Below are positions 23,114 to 36,299 of a stretch of DNA of 64,000 nt, one piece after another (within the stretch, counting starts at the first letter, position 1; each line of letters starts with the position of its first letter). Source of the stretch: Cymbidium sinense. Lineage: Eukaryota > Streptophyta > Magnoliopsida > Asparagales > Orchidaceae. The notes beneath the pieces were generated by a model. It did not search any database, was not told where the DNA came from, and saw only the letters and a program-made list of their open reading frames with translations. The DNA is taken from positions 82,884,897 to 82,948,896 of the forward strand of contig CM038220.1 in NCBI GenBank assembly GCA_021442155.1. The letters are read 5' to 3'. The translations under genes were made by a program, and so were the position numbers.

Positions 23114-25088
23114 ATCTCACATCTTGATTGAGAGTATAGGCATCCAATAAAGATGGTAAAGAGGATGCGTTTAATATTTTAGTGTTATATGAAAATCTAA
23201 AGTACATACAAGTTAAGAGAAGAGTTGTAAAAACTAATAATTTTTATGTGAAAAACTCAAAAAAGAGAGCGATCGTAGCTAAGAGATGGAGGTTGAGCAA
23301 TTGTAGTTGAGCACTATGATCAAGTGAAGGTCAGACAACTATAATCGTGCTATTATAGTCAAATGATGATGATTGGGAAACCATGATTGGGAGACTGTAG
23401 TTAAGCAAACATTTTTGAGTGAGAATTGTCATTAGAGATGAGATGATGGGTATGGGTTGCCAACTTGTTCAAGACTTCATACTTCTACCATTCCTGATCA
23501 ACCTATTAGAACCATTTGCTAAAGCTAAAGGGCTTTATGCTATAACTTTTAAGGAGTCTAATTAATAGTCATGAGTTGTCTTCTTTCAAGCATCTAAAGT
23601 AAATAGATGTGGGTTGAGAGACACATCCCATTATGATGAAATGTAGATTCACTTTGGATAAAAAAAGGTTTACAAGCACAAAAGTAGCGATGGTAATTTA
23701 AAGATTTTGCTTGTGAGTGGCAATGGTTCATGAAGACTTTGTATTGTAATTATGTGTTTTCTCATGAAGGAGCGTTGAGATAAGTTTGAGTTAAAATTGT
23801 TACATCAATGAGACAACTTTGATATATGATTGATTAAGATATACTTCATTAAGTGATGGTTTTATATAAACAAACCAATTTTAGGGTTGGTAGAATTGGT
23901 TTGTGAAATAATTTTCTACTATTCAATCGATTTGTAACTTTAACTGATTTAGAGTGGATTTATTTTCTATGAGTCAATTTGTTAGAGTTTATTTTGAAAA
24001 CTAGAATTCATATTTTGGAGGAAGACATGTTGCTTATGGAAGCAAAGATTTACATCATAGGTGATGGAGAATGAACCAAAGTTAGCATTTGTTGAAAAGA
24101 TAATATGCCATGCTTTTATGTAAAGAAAATTCTTTTTATTCACACATAAAAAATTACTAATTAATTCACACCAAAATATTATAATTGTATTTATTAATGT
24201 GGTCTTTATATCCACAATTATACATTTATTTTATTATTTGTTTCTACACAATAAGCTATAAAAACCAAACAAAAAGTTTGGTTTTTTTTCTGTAGTAAAA
24301 AAGAATTGAGGCAGCCATGTAGATTTATAAAGATGCTTTAGTTTGAGTTAGGGGAATGATCAATTAGTGTTTTACATCATCTTCTTCTCTATAACTATCT
24401 TCCATTCTTATTATCTTACAAACAAAAATTAATATTCACGTGAAAATTAGAGTTTTTATGTTCAATGATGCTCAATCTCTTAAAAATTTGCAATTTTAAA
24501 ATTATTATTTCTTATTTTGATATGGCTCACTTTCAGACTTGGGTTAGTGAGCTTATCAATTGGGCTAGAGAAAATATTCTAATTTGAGTTTGGGCACATC
24601 TATGATATATCTACCTTCCATTGGCCTCGCAAGTAGATGCAGGTGTGATATTTGCGCTTAATAATGTCTCCACAATATGATTAACATATGAATATTATGT
24701 CAGTATCTAACAAATCATTTATCCCATTTTGAAGCTTTTACATGATAACGCTGAATGTAGCTTATTATATTACTTATGTATTAATATTAAGTCAATACTT
24801 AACACCACAAAAGCAAATCTTCACTTTTATTTATTTATTTTGATAGATGGCTACTTAGATATCTTGCACAAATTCACCCTCTAAACACAATTTCTCATAC
24901 GATGAAGTTAAAAAAAAGGAGAATCATTAGATCAGCTATTGGCTCATTTGGATCATGATCGGGTAGCAACGAAAGTGTAGCTCATATCAAACCTAATTGA
25001 ACTTGAGATTGGATCTGATCAAACTAGTATAAGACTATATTGAAGTAGTTCTTTTTATATTTTTATATTTTTGAATTAATGTATGTGT
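23112..25088. other. AT-rich intergenic DNA, no gene seen
   Basis: Bases 23265-23420 contain degenerate repeats of 'tgattgggaaac/gac' and 'g(a/c)aactgtagttgagca' type phrases, resembling short tandem motifs found in some LTRs. The rest is AT-rich without recognised domains. The 77-codon minus frame at 23982-24215 lacks any known motif. Confidence 0.4.
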
Positions 25089-25687
25089 TGTTAGAACTAT
25101 AAGAAAATAAATTAGCAATTAAGAAATAAATTTAACACAACTAAGAAAATAAAAAATAAAAGTAATTAGATTGAAATAGTGGGAGGGAGGTGCTAATGAT
25201 ACTATCCTTAGAGTAGATCGAGCCTTGGGTACACCAATTTGTGATTCTCTTTTTTACTCATGAGATATAACACATCCCCTTGCCTTGATCATGCATGTAC
25301 CACGATTGATCGACAAAATTTTGAACTAATCGTGTGTCTCTTATCGCCCAAAAATGAAATGAAGAGAATGAGTTGAAAATATATGAATAGAGAAAGGAAG
25401 AGAGAATATTCATATTTTCTCATGTCATTCAAACTCACATTATCATCTATTTATAGGTGAAAGATGAGAGCCAAATATAAAATCACATAATTATGATTTA
25501 TAGCCATTACTAGCTATTATTTAAAGTTATAAATTAATTTATTTGTATTCATTTAATTTATGTTCCAAGTTATATAATTAATATTTTTATTATAATAACA
25601 TTTTAATAATAATGTTAAGAATAACGTTATATAGTGTAACGTTATTATAATGTTATAATATTATTTTTCATTATTTTTTTCATAACA
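25089..25687 (-). mobile_element. 3' LTR of a Ty1/copia element
   Basis: On the minus strand the segment begins TGTTATG (plus strand 'cataaca', 25681-25687), directly after a polypurine tract, and ends near TCTAACA ('tgttaga', from 25089). The termini are thus TGTTA...TAACA, as expected for an LTR of about 600 bp. A TATA box (CTATAAATAG on the minus strand, about 25447-25457) sits in the middle, in a suitable place for a U3 promoter. The lower edge could be 25086 instead. No matching 5' LTR is in the window because the element is cut at 28243. Confidence 0.65.
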
Positions 25688-25700
25688 ATTTCCTCTCCAA
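25688..25700 (-). promoter_or_regulatory. Polypurine tract of the copia element
   Basis: The minus strand reads TTGGAGAGGAAAT immediately before the LTR start TGTTATG. This is the normal position and composition of a plus-strand primer tract in LTR retrotransposons. Confidence 0.6.
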
Positions 25701-26199
25701 TAACAAAAATATTTATAAATAAACTTGAGGTGAATAAAATAAGAGGTCAATAATCAAATTTTTCATTTTGTACAACTTTTATCATGCATTCGATGAAAGT
25801 ACTTTCTAGGTTTGAACTTTAAGTAAAACCAAAATCTAATAATAATAAATACCATAGTAACCAATGTTTTGAACTAAGTATATAAATTATTATATCATTT
25901 GGTATACACATGATATGAGACATGCTATAAGTTCTACTTAAGGGTGCGCTTTAAAGACCATGTGCTTTCATCTCAATTTATAAGTATTTTTATGATCTTA
26001 ATAAGATTTTACCAACACTTATATAGGTGAGATCTCCAAGATACACTGCAATTATAATACATCACAAAATTTTTTGCCTTTGATCTCATTAAGAGCTATA
26101 GCTCTACCTTATTTTCATTACAGTTTAACATAAATATATATACGGATGATATTTATAATATTTAAATTATGCTTTCACTAGTCATTTGATGAGCTTCAT

Positions 26200-28243
26200 T
26201 TTTATCACAATGAACCTTTTATCATGGTGTTTGCAATTTGAAGGTTGGGTTTCCACTATTATGACTATTTTAACCCCATCCCTTCTAATGATCTCAATAT
26301 AAAGCCTAAAAAGCCCTTTCTAATGGATCTACAATATTTTCTCGAGCAAATAAAATGGTAAGTGACACCACATCTTTTATATAATTCATATAAAGAATCA
26401 TGTCTTATTCTCATATGATATTTTTTATCATTGCATTTTGCATTTTTTTCTACTTAATTATCACAATTTATTAAAATAAGGTATAGGTTTTTTCAATACA
26501 AAGGTAAATAAATTAATAAACTTTAAAAACACTCAGCTTCAAAAGTAACTATATCAAGTGCTATAAATTCTACTTTCATAATATATCTAGAGATTAATGT
26601 TTGTATAGTAGATTTATGAGATATTGCACCACCATAAAATGTGAAAACATAACCACTAGTGGCTTTTATTTTACTAGTGTCGGCAATCTAGCTACATCAC
26701 AATATTCTTCTAGTATATAAAACCATTATAATGAATGTAATAGTTTATTGTACCTTTTAAATATTTAAAAATTCTTTCTAGTGCTTTCCAATCAGTTTCA
26801 CTAAGGTTACTAGTTTATCTACTTAATTTTCTTATAGCATAAGCAATATCATGTTGAGAATAATTTGCTAGATGTATAAGACAACCAATTATTTGAGAAT
26901 ATTTTAATTATGATATATTATCACTTAAATTATTTATAAGATATAAGCTAGAATTATATATAGTTTTACAGACTCACATCTTGATAATTAAATTTTTTAA
27001 AAGTTTTTGAATATAATGTGATTGAGTAATATAAATGTTATTTGCATTTCTATAAATCTTTATATCTATTATTACATTAGCTTCACCTAAATTTTTCATA
27101 TCAAATTGAGTTGATAGAAACTCTTTAATATTATTTATAATATTTAAATTTGTACAAAAATTAAAATATCATCAACATAAAGATATAAAATAACATAATC
27201 ATGATCAACAACTTTAATATAAATATATTTATCGACTCACTAATAAAAAATCTATATCAATACTACTTTATCAAACTTTTCATGCCATTGGTTAGGAGCT
27301 TGTTTTAATCCATAAAAATTTTACTAATTTAAAAACTTTATTTTCTTGACCTTTTACTATAAAACCTTTAGGTTGATCCCTATTTTTCTTCATCTAAATC
27401 ACCATTTAAAATACAAGTTTTACATCCATTTGATGTATAACTAGATTATATGAAGATAAAGCTAAAAGCAAATAAATTATAGAAATTCTAGCAACTTCGA
27501 GAATAAATATCAAAATAGTCAACACCACTTTTGTGTATATTATTTGTAGATCTTGCTTTATATTTATCTATAGACCCATCTGATTTTAATTTTTTTTTAA
27601 TATCCATTTACATCCAATAGTTTTACAATGTGGAGGTAAATCACAAAGTATCTAAGTCTTATTTGATATGATAGAATATATTTCATTATTAATAGCTTCT
27701 TTCTAAAATGGTGCATCTATAAAATTCATAGCTTCATCAAAAGTAGTAGGATCATTTTCTAAAATAAATATTTTAGTTAAAGAGAATAAAATGATCACTT
27801 AAAATTTTCTCTTTCTAATTCTTTTACTTTTTCTAATATTTTTATCATTTTTAATAGTTAAAATAGTATCATCATTATTTATTATAGAATTTTCTATTTT
27901 AGATTTTTTTTATTAATAGATTTTGTAATCTTATTTTTCATAGGAAATATATCTTCAAAAAATATAGCTTCAATAGATTCCATAATTGTATAAATAGAAA
28001 TATCACTAATATCAGAATTAATGATAAGAAATCTATAAGTAGGGCTATTAAGAGAATATCCAATGAATACACCATATACAATTTTAGATCCTAATTTTCT
28101 CTTTTTATATTCTGAAATAAATATTTTAGCTAAACAACCCCGAACTTTTAAATACTTCAAATTGGGTTTTCTATTTTTTCAGAATTCTTATAATGTTTTA
28201 TATGAATCTTTATAAGGAATCGATTTAAAATAAAACAAGCTGT
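26200..28243 (-). pseudogene. Ty1/copia pol remnant: integrase end, reverse transcriptase, RNase H
   Basis: Read on the minus strand from high to low coordinates, domains follow copia order. At 28160-27894 an open stretch contains LKVRGCLAKIF, KKRKLG, VFIGY and YRFLI, the integrase C-terminal block of copia polyproteins. At 27588-27549 comes KSDGSIDKYKARS and then GVDYFDIYS, the start of the reverse transcriptase. At 27179-27153 comes YVDDILIF, the catalytic box, unaltered. At 26668-26636 comes TSGYVFTF, followed by SRYIMKVEFIAL, the RNase H signature. Near 26330-26290, DPLERAF marks the polyprotein end. Many frameshifts and stops make it inactive. Gag, protease and the integrase catalytic core are absent, because repeat A4 begins at 28244. 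A 3' untranslated stretch of about 500 bp leads to the LTR at 25687. Confidence 0.88.
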
Positions 28244-29181
28244 TGTTGACCTCATTTTGGAGTGATGATTCAATCTTCCCATCATAGGTCTAGGAATCTT
28301 CCAGACACTAAGAACTCCTTAGTCATAGGACTTCTAGTGGCTAAGTGAATACTTAACCTAAAGAGACTTTAGAAGGGTTTTCCATAGGATTAGGCTAAGC
28401 TTTAAGACTAAGGATACTACCCTACCCTATAGCCTAACCCATGACTTGTAATTATCTAAGTCCAAATTAAATTAAATTAAATGAAGATTAAACCAAATTG
28501 AATCAAACCAAAAGTACTTAATTGCATAAACACAAATGAACTCAAAAATAAATTCAAATGAGGTTCAAAGTGATAAATAAGTCATTTGACCTAGAGTTGA
28601 CCCATGTGGGCCCCATTAAGTCAAGTCAACAAACCAAAAATTGTCCAAATTAAATCACTCAAGATCAAAATCATCAAATGAATATGTTTAAATATAAAAC
28701 AAAACAAATCTAAATCAAATGAGATCTCAAATGAGTTAATTGGATCATTTAACCCATTAAGCTCAATTTGGATTAAATGGATTCAAATCAATGCAAAGTC
28801 AAATAAAACCAATCAATCTAAATCATCATAACCACTTAATCAAACATGATTAGAACTTAAACACATCTTGGTTGAGCCAAACAAAACATTTAACTCAATT
28901 GAACCCGATTTAACTCATTTGAACTCAAAATGGGTCAAATCCAAATCCAAGCCAATTTAATCCAAGTTAAACAAAATTAATCAATTAAAACTATGATAAA
29001 TGATTAATTAAATATAATTAAAGTAAATCCAAAGCCAATGAGTCAAATCAGGTTGCTTGAACCCAACCAAACTCATTTGGGTCAACATAAGTTGACCCAA
29101 TCCCATTATAACCCCAAATTCAATAAAACACTTAAAGCATCATGTAAAAAAGTTAAAATCAAATCTCTATGGCTCGAGAAA

Positions 29182-29229
<48 letters not shown>

Positions 29230-32062
29230 ATAGAGCAAGAGAGAGAAAGAGAGGAAAACACAATCTTGCAAAATCCCTCATTCAATCCTCCCCACACCTC
29301 TTGCACTTAATGGAAATGACCACACAACAAAGAAAGACTTGGGAGCTAGAATCCAAGGTCACTAATCAGCCATCACCTCCCAACCATTTCTCATCATCAT
29401 TAATGGTGATTTTCAGCCACCATTAAGCACATAGGAAAAGAGGCACTATAGCATTTGAATTCTGCCATTATTCACTCTCCAAGAGCTCTCCCAAGCAACC
29501 AGAAACCATTTCCCCACTTCTTTAGAGCTAAAAACACCAAAATTGGGCAGTTTTTAGTAAGGAGATGACGACTATTGATGAATACAACATTCCAAGGGGA
29601 AGACAAGAGGTTGCATTCATTCAAAAGCTTCCTCTTACATCAAGGAGCATGCTTGGATCAACACCACAGCTGAAAACCATCCCCGGTGAGGTAATTTCAT
29701 CAAACTTTAGCTGTAGGATCTCTTATTTGTGAAGATTCTTATGCAATTTTAAGAAATACCCTTAGAAATCACTTGCATTCTTCATTTTATACAATCCTAA
29801 TGCAAAATAGAAGTTTTTCAGCTAGAATTGGCACAAAATTGATCGCAATCGGACCCCATTCAATCATTTTTTTTATGGTTTTCACAAGTTTTCACAATTT
29901 TTATTCTCGGTTTATTCAAATGCCCCTTTGTCATGGGAGGCGGCAAAGCATCATCTGATTTAGGTAAACGGATGGCTATGATTTAGTGGCAGATCCTTTG
30001 ATTTAAGCCCTCAGATCACCACATTTGATTTGGACTGTCCGATCAAAATTGTGCCATCCCGCGTTTCCCGCTCATTTGCCACACGGAATGGCTCAATCAC
30101 GGTACCACTTGGCATCGCCCATGCTAGAGCGCGCCAATCCGCCACTACTAAGTGGTGTAATTAAGTAATAAATTAAGAATTTTCTAATTTTAAAAATTAA
30201 TTAAATCACCTGGAACTTCAAAAATTTATAAAAAATAAAATAAAATACTTAACAAAAAATTTCCAATAAGGGCTCGTTAGATTCGTATTTCATAGAGGAA
30301 TCCAACAAACTCAAAATCCTCAAATTTCACTAAATATTATAAGCTTAATTTGAGTTTTAGTGAAAATAAAAATTTATTAATTACTCTAAAAATTAGGGTT
30401 TATTAGGTTTAATTGTAAAAATAATTAAATTAATTACTTTTTAATTGACTGTGGGATTAATCTCAAATTTTTTGAGATTGTCTAAGGGGATGACCTCACC
30501 TCCCTAATTTTCTTAGATTTATTGATTGCTTAATTAAGAAAATTAATTAATTAACCTTAATTACTCTCATAATACAATTAATGATTAATTAATCATGTGA
30601 ACATTAATGAATCAAGTAATTAATTAATTAATCATTTGAGCAACAATGAATGAGCCTATGTGATAAGATTGAGACCTCCTTCTTAATCTATTCCTTCAAT
30701 TTCATTTAATTAATCAAGTTAATTATGGCTTAATTAATAATTGAATTACTTAATCAATGAAACTAAGATCTAAATCATTCTAGAACTTAATGACTTAAGT
30801 CTTGGATAGACTCTTAGGTGTTCAATTACTTACTAGAATTCTAAGAAAATTATAACTAACCTACTTGTGTGGGAGGGTTATAAGAGTACTTAATTAAACC
30901 CTTTAGCTCAACTAACCAATAATTGTGAGCCAATTGCATTAGGTCCTTTTATTTTCATAGGATCATTATTGATTTTATTTCCAAAGCATGTGCATATCAT
31001 GTTGGCTCATAATCAATTGGATAATTATGCCAAAGTGGCATAGGAAAGGGGTAATTAATGGACTTAACTCATATTACAACCTAATTAACCCATAAAATCA
31101 ACCTAATTTCCATTTTCATTAAACTAAATTGAACCACAAAACATGAGAATGGATTAGGATCAACAAACTTTGCCTCATTTCATTAAATCAAGTTAAAACA
31201 TAAAATGAAAGATGGTATTACCAAGCTTTGATTTTCTTTAAATGCTTTAATTTAATATGCTTGTCCTTAGGAATTAGTTTGATTGAATGAGATTATATGT
31301 TTATATTTAGTATTTCCTTTCTAATCATGTTAAATATTGTATGTCATTTGAATCATTCATTCATGTCTTTCAAAAATAAATCAAATGAAATTTTCTTTAT
31401 GTTAAACTTGCATGTGTTGAATTAAATTTATAATATGTGTGGCTATTATCACTATTAAATCAAAGTTAAAAGTGTATAAATCAACTATAATATTTGGAGT
31501 GATGATAGTTATAAATATCTATAAGCTTGCATGTGAAATAGCTTAGAACATGTGATATGGAGTTCTCTTTCTTTAGTCTACATAGATTTACATAAATTTG
31601 AATATTAACAAATGTATAGTCTTTTTGAAAAGGACACAACATTTGTTTGTATTCATTCCTATGTATTTTTATGTTTAGATTTAGATAGAACTTTAGCACA
31701 CATGTATAAATAATTTGATTAAAAGAAATACAACTTTGTCATAATTTTTCATTCTTGTAGTCATTTGTATATTTATTTGTATTTAAGAATAGAGGGTATA
31801 TCTTGTCTGGACATTCCAGGGACGCAAGACCTTAAGTAGCCTGAAGGAGGTCTTTACCTCACTCTCCTCATTTAACAGTGGTGAAGTATCCACTTAAAAC
31901 TTGTATACACTTGTATGTGCATTTAGCTAATGAATGAAGATCTCCTTTCAATTGAAAGAAATATATTTTTTTGCCTATTTTTCCATTCTTGTAGTCATTT
32001 GTACATCCATGTGTATTTAAAAATAGTGGGTATATCTAGTCTGAACATTCTGGGGACGTGAG
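28244..32062 (+). mobile_element. Giant LTR-like repeat copy A4, proximal to middle segments
   Basis: The copy starts TGTTGACCTCA at 28244, matching A5 at 56498, and truncates the copia pol next to it. It follows A5 segment by segment: edge, a TTGACC/AAATC-rich tract (28570-29110), a GA microsatellite, a CT-rich block (29300-29690), a GC-richer patch (29930-30150), AT-rich TTAATTAA sequence, the 'aaagtggcataggaaaggggtaattaatgga' block (about 31035), and the 'tctggacattccagggacgcaagacc' block (31808). An internal duplication of about 235 bp (31740-31826 against 31975-32062) precedes the join to B1. No coding domain is seen. Confidence 0.75.
29184..29250. repeat. (GA)n microsatellite inside A4
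   Basis: GA repeats, perfect to about 29226 and then interrupted. The open frames on both strands across it are repeat artefacts. Confidence 0.95.
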
Positions 32063-33950
32063 TATTGACCTCATTTTTGGATGAGGTTTATATCAATATG
32101 AAATTAGTAATTATGATGTTCTAATTTCAAATAAGAATGTCATAATTCAATGCTTAGGACATTGTAGTGCCCAAGGAATCCCTTAGGTTTATTCTAACCT
32201 AGTTGACTTAGTGAGACCCACCTAGCCAAAGTCAACTCATCAAAAAATTTGAACCTAATTAAAATTCAATTCAAAATTGAACATGAATCAAAACTTAATC
32301 AATCATCAATTCAAGATGATTGAATTCAAAATTAAAAAGGTTTAAATTAAAATTCAACACTTTGAATTCAACTACTTGGTTTCAATTTCAATTTCCCAAT
32401 CCAAGTCAAATGGATTCAAACCCAATCTCAAACAATTTGAGATTAATTTGGGCATGTCATACATCAATTCAAACTAGGATGATAATGCTATAAATCATAA
32501 AACATTAAAAGAAAAAAAATGGAATTTCAAAATCCAAAAGAAAAATGGAAATGCAAATTTCTTCACTCATCCCACCTCTTATGGATGGTTGCCTTTAAGT
32601 GAAGGCCAACCAAGCAAGCAAAAGGTGGACAAGTTGGCTTCTCCCAAGGGAAGGAAGAAGAGAAGAAGAAAAAGAAAAGAGAAAAGGATCAACCAAGAGG
32701 AAAATCAAGCAAGGAGCCTTCCTCCCTCTCATGTGAACATCCCAACATAATCACAAGACTAAGTGGAGTTAATCCTACCCCATGGCTGGCCTTGAAGTCG
32801 TAGGTGGCGGGAGTTCGGTGACCAAAATCATTCAATATAGGATTTTTCCACCTATGGAAAGTGGGGAAGGGAAGCCTATTCCCTCCCCATTTTCATTCCA
32901 AAAGCTTCACCAAGGCAAGAGATGAAGTTTCGACCATTCCTTGACCTTCGACATCGACATGTCAGCAGATGAAGGTCAGCCCTCCAATGGTGAAATCTAA
33001 TGGAATGGATTTCACCCCAAATTGAAGTTACCAACACATTCGAGGGGTTGAATCAAGCTCGAACAAAACTCTACCCATCCCCTTGCCATCGGGAAGCCAG
33101 AGAATGACAAACACCACCTTGGACCGAACCCATGTTGGTTTAGGGTTTAGAGGGATACAGCTCGTTTCCTTTGGTGCACAAGCTTCTTGCATCATTTTGA
33201 AGCTAATGGAATGGATTTCATCACTGGAGATTGCCTAATTGGAGGTTCTCCTTTAACATACTCATATTTTTCCATTAAACTTTTGGTTTTCATCATTTTT
33301 GAAGGAAACTTGATCCTAAGTGTGATCAAGCCGCTTAGATTGGTAAGATTTCCATCCACGATTGTTTTGTAATTGAAATCGTGTGGTTTTATTGCTTAGA
33401 TTGCCAAAATCAAGCAAAAACATGGATGGCTCTCGATGTCGGTAAGAGACAATCTTCGTTCACCTTCAAAGGAACCACTCAAGGACCGCCAATTTATATC
33501 CTTAGGACTCCAGATTGATTGATTGGATGGTCCACACCCGCTTCCCATAATTTTAATGTGGATCCACGTGGATCCTGCATGGATAACAAGTAAAATGTGA
33601 CACAGTTTGCCACATCAGCACTATGAATTCATCTTGATGAGAGAAATCTACAAAAGTTAAAATCCCCAAATTATTTCGGGTATTATAGCCTTAATTTGGG
33701 TTTAATTGAAAACCATTAAACAAATTACTTTCAAACCACAATTCCAATTGATTTGAAACTTTGGGGAAATGAAATTAGGGTTAATACACACATTTTGTAA
33801 ATTTTTCATAATTTATTTCACTGTATTTTATAGGTAATGAAAATTTAAACCCTAAACCTCAATTTTAATTAAATAAATTAATTTAAAATGAAATAATTAA
33901 TAAAATGAATGAGAAAACTTTGAATTAACCTAATGAACCCTAATGAACAT
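30375..33950 (+). repeat. Direct duplication unit D1 (partner of 36310-40005)
   Basis: Sequence from about 30375 to 33950 is closely repeated at 36310-40005 with only small indels. The duplicated stretch spans the junction between family A and subfamily B ('ctgaacattctggg...gag' joined to TATTGACC, at 32062/32063 and 37978/37979). Because the same junction occurs in both units, the copy was made after the A-B join existed. Extent is judged by eye and is accurate to tens of bases. Confidence 0.8.
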
Positions 33951-36292
33951 TAAAACCTTAAAGGAACTCAAATTTAATAAATCACAATTTGACTTAATTA
34001 AGAAATTAATTGAATTAATTAATTCAAATAATTAACTAGAATTTAATTAAATCATAATAAATCAACCAAATATTCAAAATTATGAATAAACCCTCATTGC
34101 AAACATATTTCAGAGAGGAATCAATGAAAAATGAAACCTCTAAATAAATTTCATTAAATTAAGCAAAATTTAAGTTTTAATTAAATAATTATAACTTTAA
34201 TTACACCCTAATTATGAATCTAATCAAGATAAAACTTTGGAAACATGAAATTGGCATGTAACCCACTTGAGATGTTTGAAACCCAATTGATCTTTGGATT
34301 GGGAGTTGTTGAATTTCCAAATTCCTAGATCAATATTAAATCCATAATAAATAAGAAAATCCATTAATTCATTAAATCATGAAATAAATTGAACTAATCT
34401 AATCTTAATCAAACATAAAAAATACTTAAGGTAATTCTACAAATAGCCTAAGTCAAAGGATTAATCAATTTCAAACTTAAGGACTAATGAAATTAAACTT
34501 TAAATTAATGAAATAATTAATGAAATCAAATATTAAAACTTAAATCACCAACTCTTAATGAATCCTTACATCTCCAATGAATCAAATCAAATGAATGCAA
34601 ACCTTAACCTAAGTACTTTGGTTAACCTAAACTAAATCAAATGAAATCAACATAACTTAATCCAATGCATTAATGTAACCAAATGAAATATTTCAAACAT
34701 AACCAAATAAAATTAAATTAAATCAAATAATCCAATTCAAATAAAATCAAATGAAATAACTCAAATAAAACTAAATTAAAAACTAAACCAAGAATGAAAA
34801 TCAAATTCAATTTCCAAAGAAAAGAAATGAAATATCAATTCAAATCCAAATTCAAACAAACTAAATGAAATCAAAGGATTAATTAAGATACTTAAGGATC
34901 TTAGTTAGACCTTTAGAATGAATCTTCATCTTAGGATGATGATTTCATTCTATTAGGAATTAATGTTGAATAGGGTGAGTTCCATCCAAAATGGAATCCA
35001 TTCTACTCTTAGTCTTGAAAATCTAAATATCACTTTAACCAAATAAAGTGAAAATAAAATGAAACTAAATCACTAAATCATTTGAATTGAAACCACCTAA
35101 AGGTAAAATTCAAATAAACTCAAATCAAAATTGAAACTTGAACTAAAAGAGGCTTAGTAAAGACCTACCACTTATCTTCTACACACACACGCTAGATCAT
35201 TTAGGTCACAGACTTTAGATTTAGGTTAGATCGTTATGTGATTCTTTTATAGTTCTCTATAATATGTTGTGATATGATGTGCTTCACATATCTGTGTGGT
35301 GTATTGCTTCAAATTTCGATTGAAATCCTAGGCTTATTTCCCATTATGGATGGTTGGATTTCTTTCTAGAATTAACTCTATTTTTGCAGGAATTGTGTTA
35401 AAGAGATTGCTATCATAAATAAATAAATAAATAAAATTATAAAATTATTATTTGCTTGTAGGTGCTAAAAAAATCCCTTAAGATAGTCCATAAGTGGGCT
35501 TAGCAAACCAACTAATGTTAAGCTCATATGTTTGTAAAATATAACTATTGTGTGCTATTTGTATTTCTTAACATATGTTTTGCGGGACTTAGATTTCTTT
35601 TGAATTTTAAAATGTAAATTTGAGCTTAGAATTAGGTTAGATCTATGGGGTATGGGGATTAGCAAGAGCTAACCCTACTAGGATATGGTGCATTGGTCCC
35701 CTATGGAGACCGATGGATGTCCCTGAAGAAAGAGATGATGGAAAGAAGACTCATAGATCTAGACTTGTGGTTCTAGGCCGGGCTGTTTAAGGGTAGAGCT
35801 CAGCTGCCCTTTTTTTTCGAGGTGTATAGCGATCCCCGACCACATTGACCTATTTCTATAAATTTAAATTGGCTTGATTTATTTTGGGTGCACAATAGAA
35901 TCAACATAGTTTTATAGGTTTCTTTTTATATTGTGATTTTCTTGTGAATGAAATTTCATAAGAAAATCTAAACTAAAACAACAGGCCAACAAAATCATGA
36001 AATTATATAGTTTTCATTCTTTAAATTGGGCAACTTCACCCATTGCACATAAGAAGCATTTGTCCTGTGAGGATGACCACCATCTTAGGGAAGCTTGCCA
36101 TCTATTAATGATTTGGCCTATAACCATTTCTAATTGAATGACATTAGGCTTAAATTCATACCCATAGACTAAAATAAATCTTGAGTAAAATTTATAAAAC
36201 CATAAAAATATGTATTAGTTAAATGCATCTTCATACCCTACATGATTCTAGAGATTAGGAGGAGTCTAAGTTCATAGATTCTTTTCTAAATA
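32063..36292 (+). mobile_element. Giant LTR-like repeat subfamily B, copy B1
   Basis: The edge TATTGACCTCATTTTTGGATGAGG differs from the family A edge by one base in its first eight and diverges after that. The general layout is the same: edge, 'agttgacttagtgagacccacctagcc', AT-rich tract, CT-rich block (32560-33060), GC-richer patch, TTAATTAA tract. It continues into a segment (34983-36290) shared with 7655-8985 and alignable to 61690-63050 of A5. It ends at about 36292, where D2 starts. Open frames such as 33187-33372 are not conserved between copies. Confidence 0.65.
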
Positions 36293-36299
36293 TTTCTAA

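Noticed and set aside
22917..23207. 96-codon open frame on the minus strand
   Set aside because: It is a translation of TA and GA microsatellites (YIYIYI, LSLSLS) and has no biological support.
29038..29426. Overlapping open frames rich in Arg-Glu or Ser-Leu
   Set aside because: They are produced by the GA microsatellite inside A4 and are not shared with other family copies.
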